Positions 63,985-64,000 of a stretch of 64,000 nucleotides of DNA are shown here, piece after piece (position 1 is the stretch's first letter; every line of letters begins with the position of its first letter). Below the pieces are notes generated by a model. It did not search any database. It was given only the letters and a program-made list of their open reading frames with translations, and was not told the origin of the DNA. Origin of the DNA: Burkholderia sp. L27(2015) (lineage in GTDB: Bacteria > Pseudomonadota > Gammaproteobacteria > Burkholderiales > Burkholderiaceae); contig NZ_LMUX01000016.1 in NCBI RefSeq assembly GCF_009765705.1, forward strand, positions 556,837-620,836. The letters are read 5' to 3'. A program made the position numbers and the translations under genes.

Positions 63985-64000
63985 GGTGTTGTGTCTCCGT

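Overview
The window reads as chromosome of a beta-proteobacterium of the order Burkholderiales. The gene order alkA-like, accA, tilS, lysC, tRNA-Ser(GCT), the GC-rich coding style, and the density of LysR/MFS/catabolic genes all point that way. Species cannot be named from sequence alone. The left end cuts a DNA glycosylase gene. The right end cuts an aromatic acyl-CoA catabolic operon.

Layout. (1) 1-5105: conserved core: DNA repair, fatty-acid, tRNA-lysidine and aspartate-family genes, ending in a tRNA-Ser with its own promoter and a terminator. (2) 5034-9663: a small accessory element bounded by an 18-bp exact repeat of the tRNA-Ser 3' end. It carries a helicase-nuclease fusion and a Fic protein but no visible integrase. 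This is the best candidate for an undescribed defence-type module. (3) 9.7-18.9 kb: scarred accessory DNA. A GlxA/AraC-type regulator diverges from a duplicated, partly decayed cluster (two small isomerase-like proteins, one intact and one deleted NmrA-like reductase, a frameshifted MAPEG protein, an MFS pump). A helicase relic and a TetR/reductase pair follow. (4) 18.9-29.1 kb: sulfur amino-acid and amino-acid catabolism (MetE-C-like methyltransferase, gamma-family PLP enzyme, flavin monooxygenase, Lrp regulator, M20 amidohydrolase, diaminopropionate ammonia-lyase-like enzyme, periplasmic binding protein). A c-di-GMP riboswitch in front of a degenerate HD-GYP protein lies inside it. (5) 29.2-35.0 kb: an NHL-repeat pseudogene, a chemoreceptor with a FliA-type promoter, and a periplasmic three-gene sugar/gluconate-type dehydrogenase. 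(6) 35.1-51.1 kb: redox and stress genes (DsbA-like isomerase, DipZ-like protein, metal two-component pair, MBL-rhodanese, 1-Cys peroxiredoxin, CorA, FAD monooxygenase), a glycosyltransferase, LysR-MFS pair and DnaJ-domain protein. (7) 51.4-58.4 kb: PhaB reductase, lipoprotein, universal stress protein, ClC channel and small proteins. Two near-identical palindromes sit in front of the small membrane protein/stress gene and of the ClC gene. (8) 58.5-63.98 kb: a cysteine hydrolase and a minus-strand operon (enoyl-CoA hydratase, acyl-CoA dehydrogenase, thioesterase, RidA, benzoate/2-aminobenzoate-type CoA ligase) consistent with 2-aminobenzoyl-CoA breakdown.

All calls come from reading translations and motifs. 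No database search was run.
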